From the NCBI GenBank assembly GCA_003447295.1, contig DLZQ01000066.1:35904-99903 (forward strand): 64,000 bases of DNA. The letters run 5' to 3'. How positions within the stretch are numbered: the stretch's first letter is position 1; the number at the start of each line of letters is the position of its first letter. Of this stretch, positions 63,953 through 64,000 are shown one piece after another. A program made the position numbers and the translations under genes. Under the pieces are notes generated by a model that had not been told where the DNA came from, made no database searches, and was given only the letters and a program-made list of their open reading frames with translations. The DNA is from Lachnospiraceae bacterium (GTDB taxonomy: Bacteria; Bacillota; Clostridia; Lachnospirales; Lachnospiraceae).

Positions 63953-64000
63953 GAAATCCTCCTTTCCCGTTATTGAAAGTCAATGCGCATTTCTCTTTCT

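Overview
This 64 kb window looks like chromosome from a Gram-positive anaerobe of the class Clostridia, most likely a Lachnospiraceae gut bacterium. That is an inference from gene content: a clostridial-type F-type ATP synthase operon, a uronate catabolic operon, DUF5050, WG-repeat and DUF815 proteins, a folE-HD-folP-folBK operon and AGGAGG-type ribosome binding sites. No rRNA, tRNA or CRISPR array was found.

Layout. 1-5.7 kb: F1Fo ATP synthase operon (end of atpE, atpF, a fused atpH-atpA, atpG, atpD, atpC) with a structured element between the c and b subunit genes. 5.8-14.3 kb: envelope genes (LtaS-like phosphoglycerol transferase, YfhO, YitT, an AraC regulator, two membrane proteins). 14.4-19.4 kb: operon for unsaturated uronates (kduI, a DhuD/KduD dehydrogenase, a DhuI-like isomerase, an aldolase with an extra C-terminal domain, kdgK) behind a promoter with two cre-like palindromes. 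19.4-23.7 kb: AT-rich accessory island with a decayed AbiE toxin-antitoxin pair, an AraC protein fused to a GyrB-like ATPase fold, gene fragments and an XRE membrane regulator. 23.7-28.6 kb: pyrBI, nitroreductase, a PH-domain protein, a MATE exporter. 28.6-32.7 kb: complete-looking folate operon. 32.7-36.3 kb: Gx transporter, NusG domain II protein, ApbE, an SmtB-type zinc sensor, DUF5050. 36.5-44.2 kb: pheA, DUF815 ATPase, ppx, ppk, maf, a phosphatase. 44.2-44.9 kb: a 716-base gap with a 240-base imperfect palindrome and a second structured element. 45-55.5 kb: WG-repeat lipoprotein, division and wall genes (murD, ftsW, murA, ftsQ, ftsZ), a flippase-like protein and ftsH. 55.5-58.8 kb: a solute-binding-like lipoprotein behind a triple phased repeat, UPF0178, a small protein. 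58.8-60.5 kb: accessory scar with a probable SOS-controlled holin-like toxin, a facing small RNA candidate, and TnpV and serine-recombinase remnants. 60.5-64 kb: ECF sigma factor, membrane protein and ABC exporter operon.

The best candidates for new biology are the LexA-box-controlled toxin with an overlapping antisense RNA candidate (58.95-59.28 kb), the AraC-GHKL fusion (21.3 kb), the delta-alpha ATP synthase fusion, a family of three-way-junction intergenic elements (two copies, at 18.1 and 44.7 kb, share a core with a compensatory stem change), and the long palindrome at 44.25-44.49 kb.
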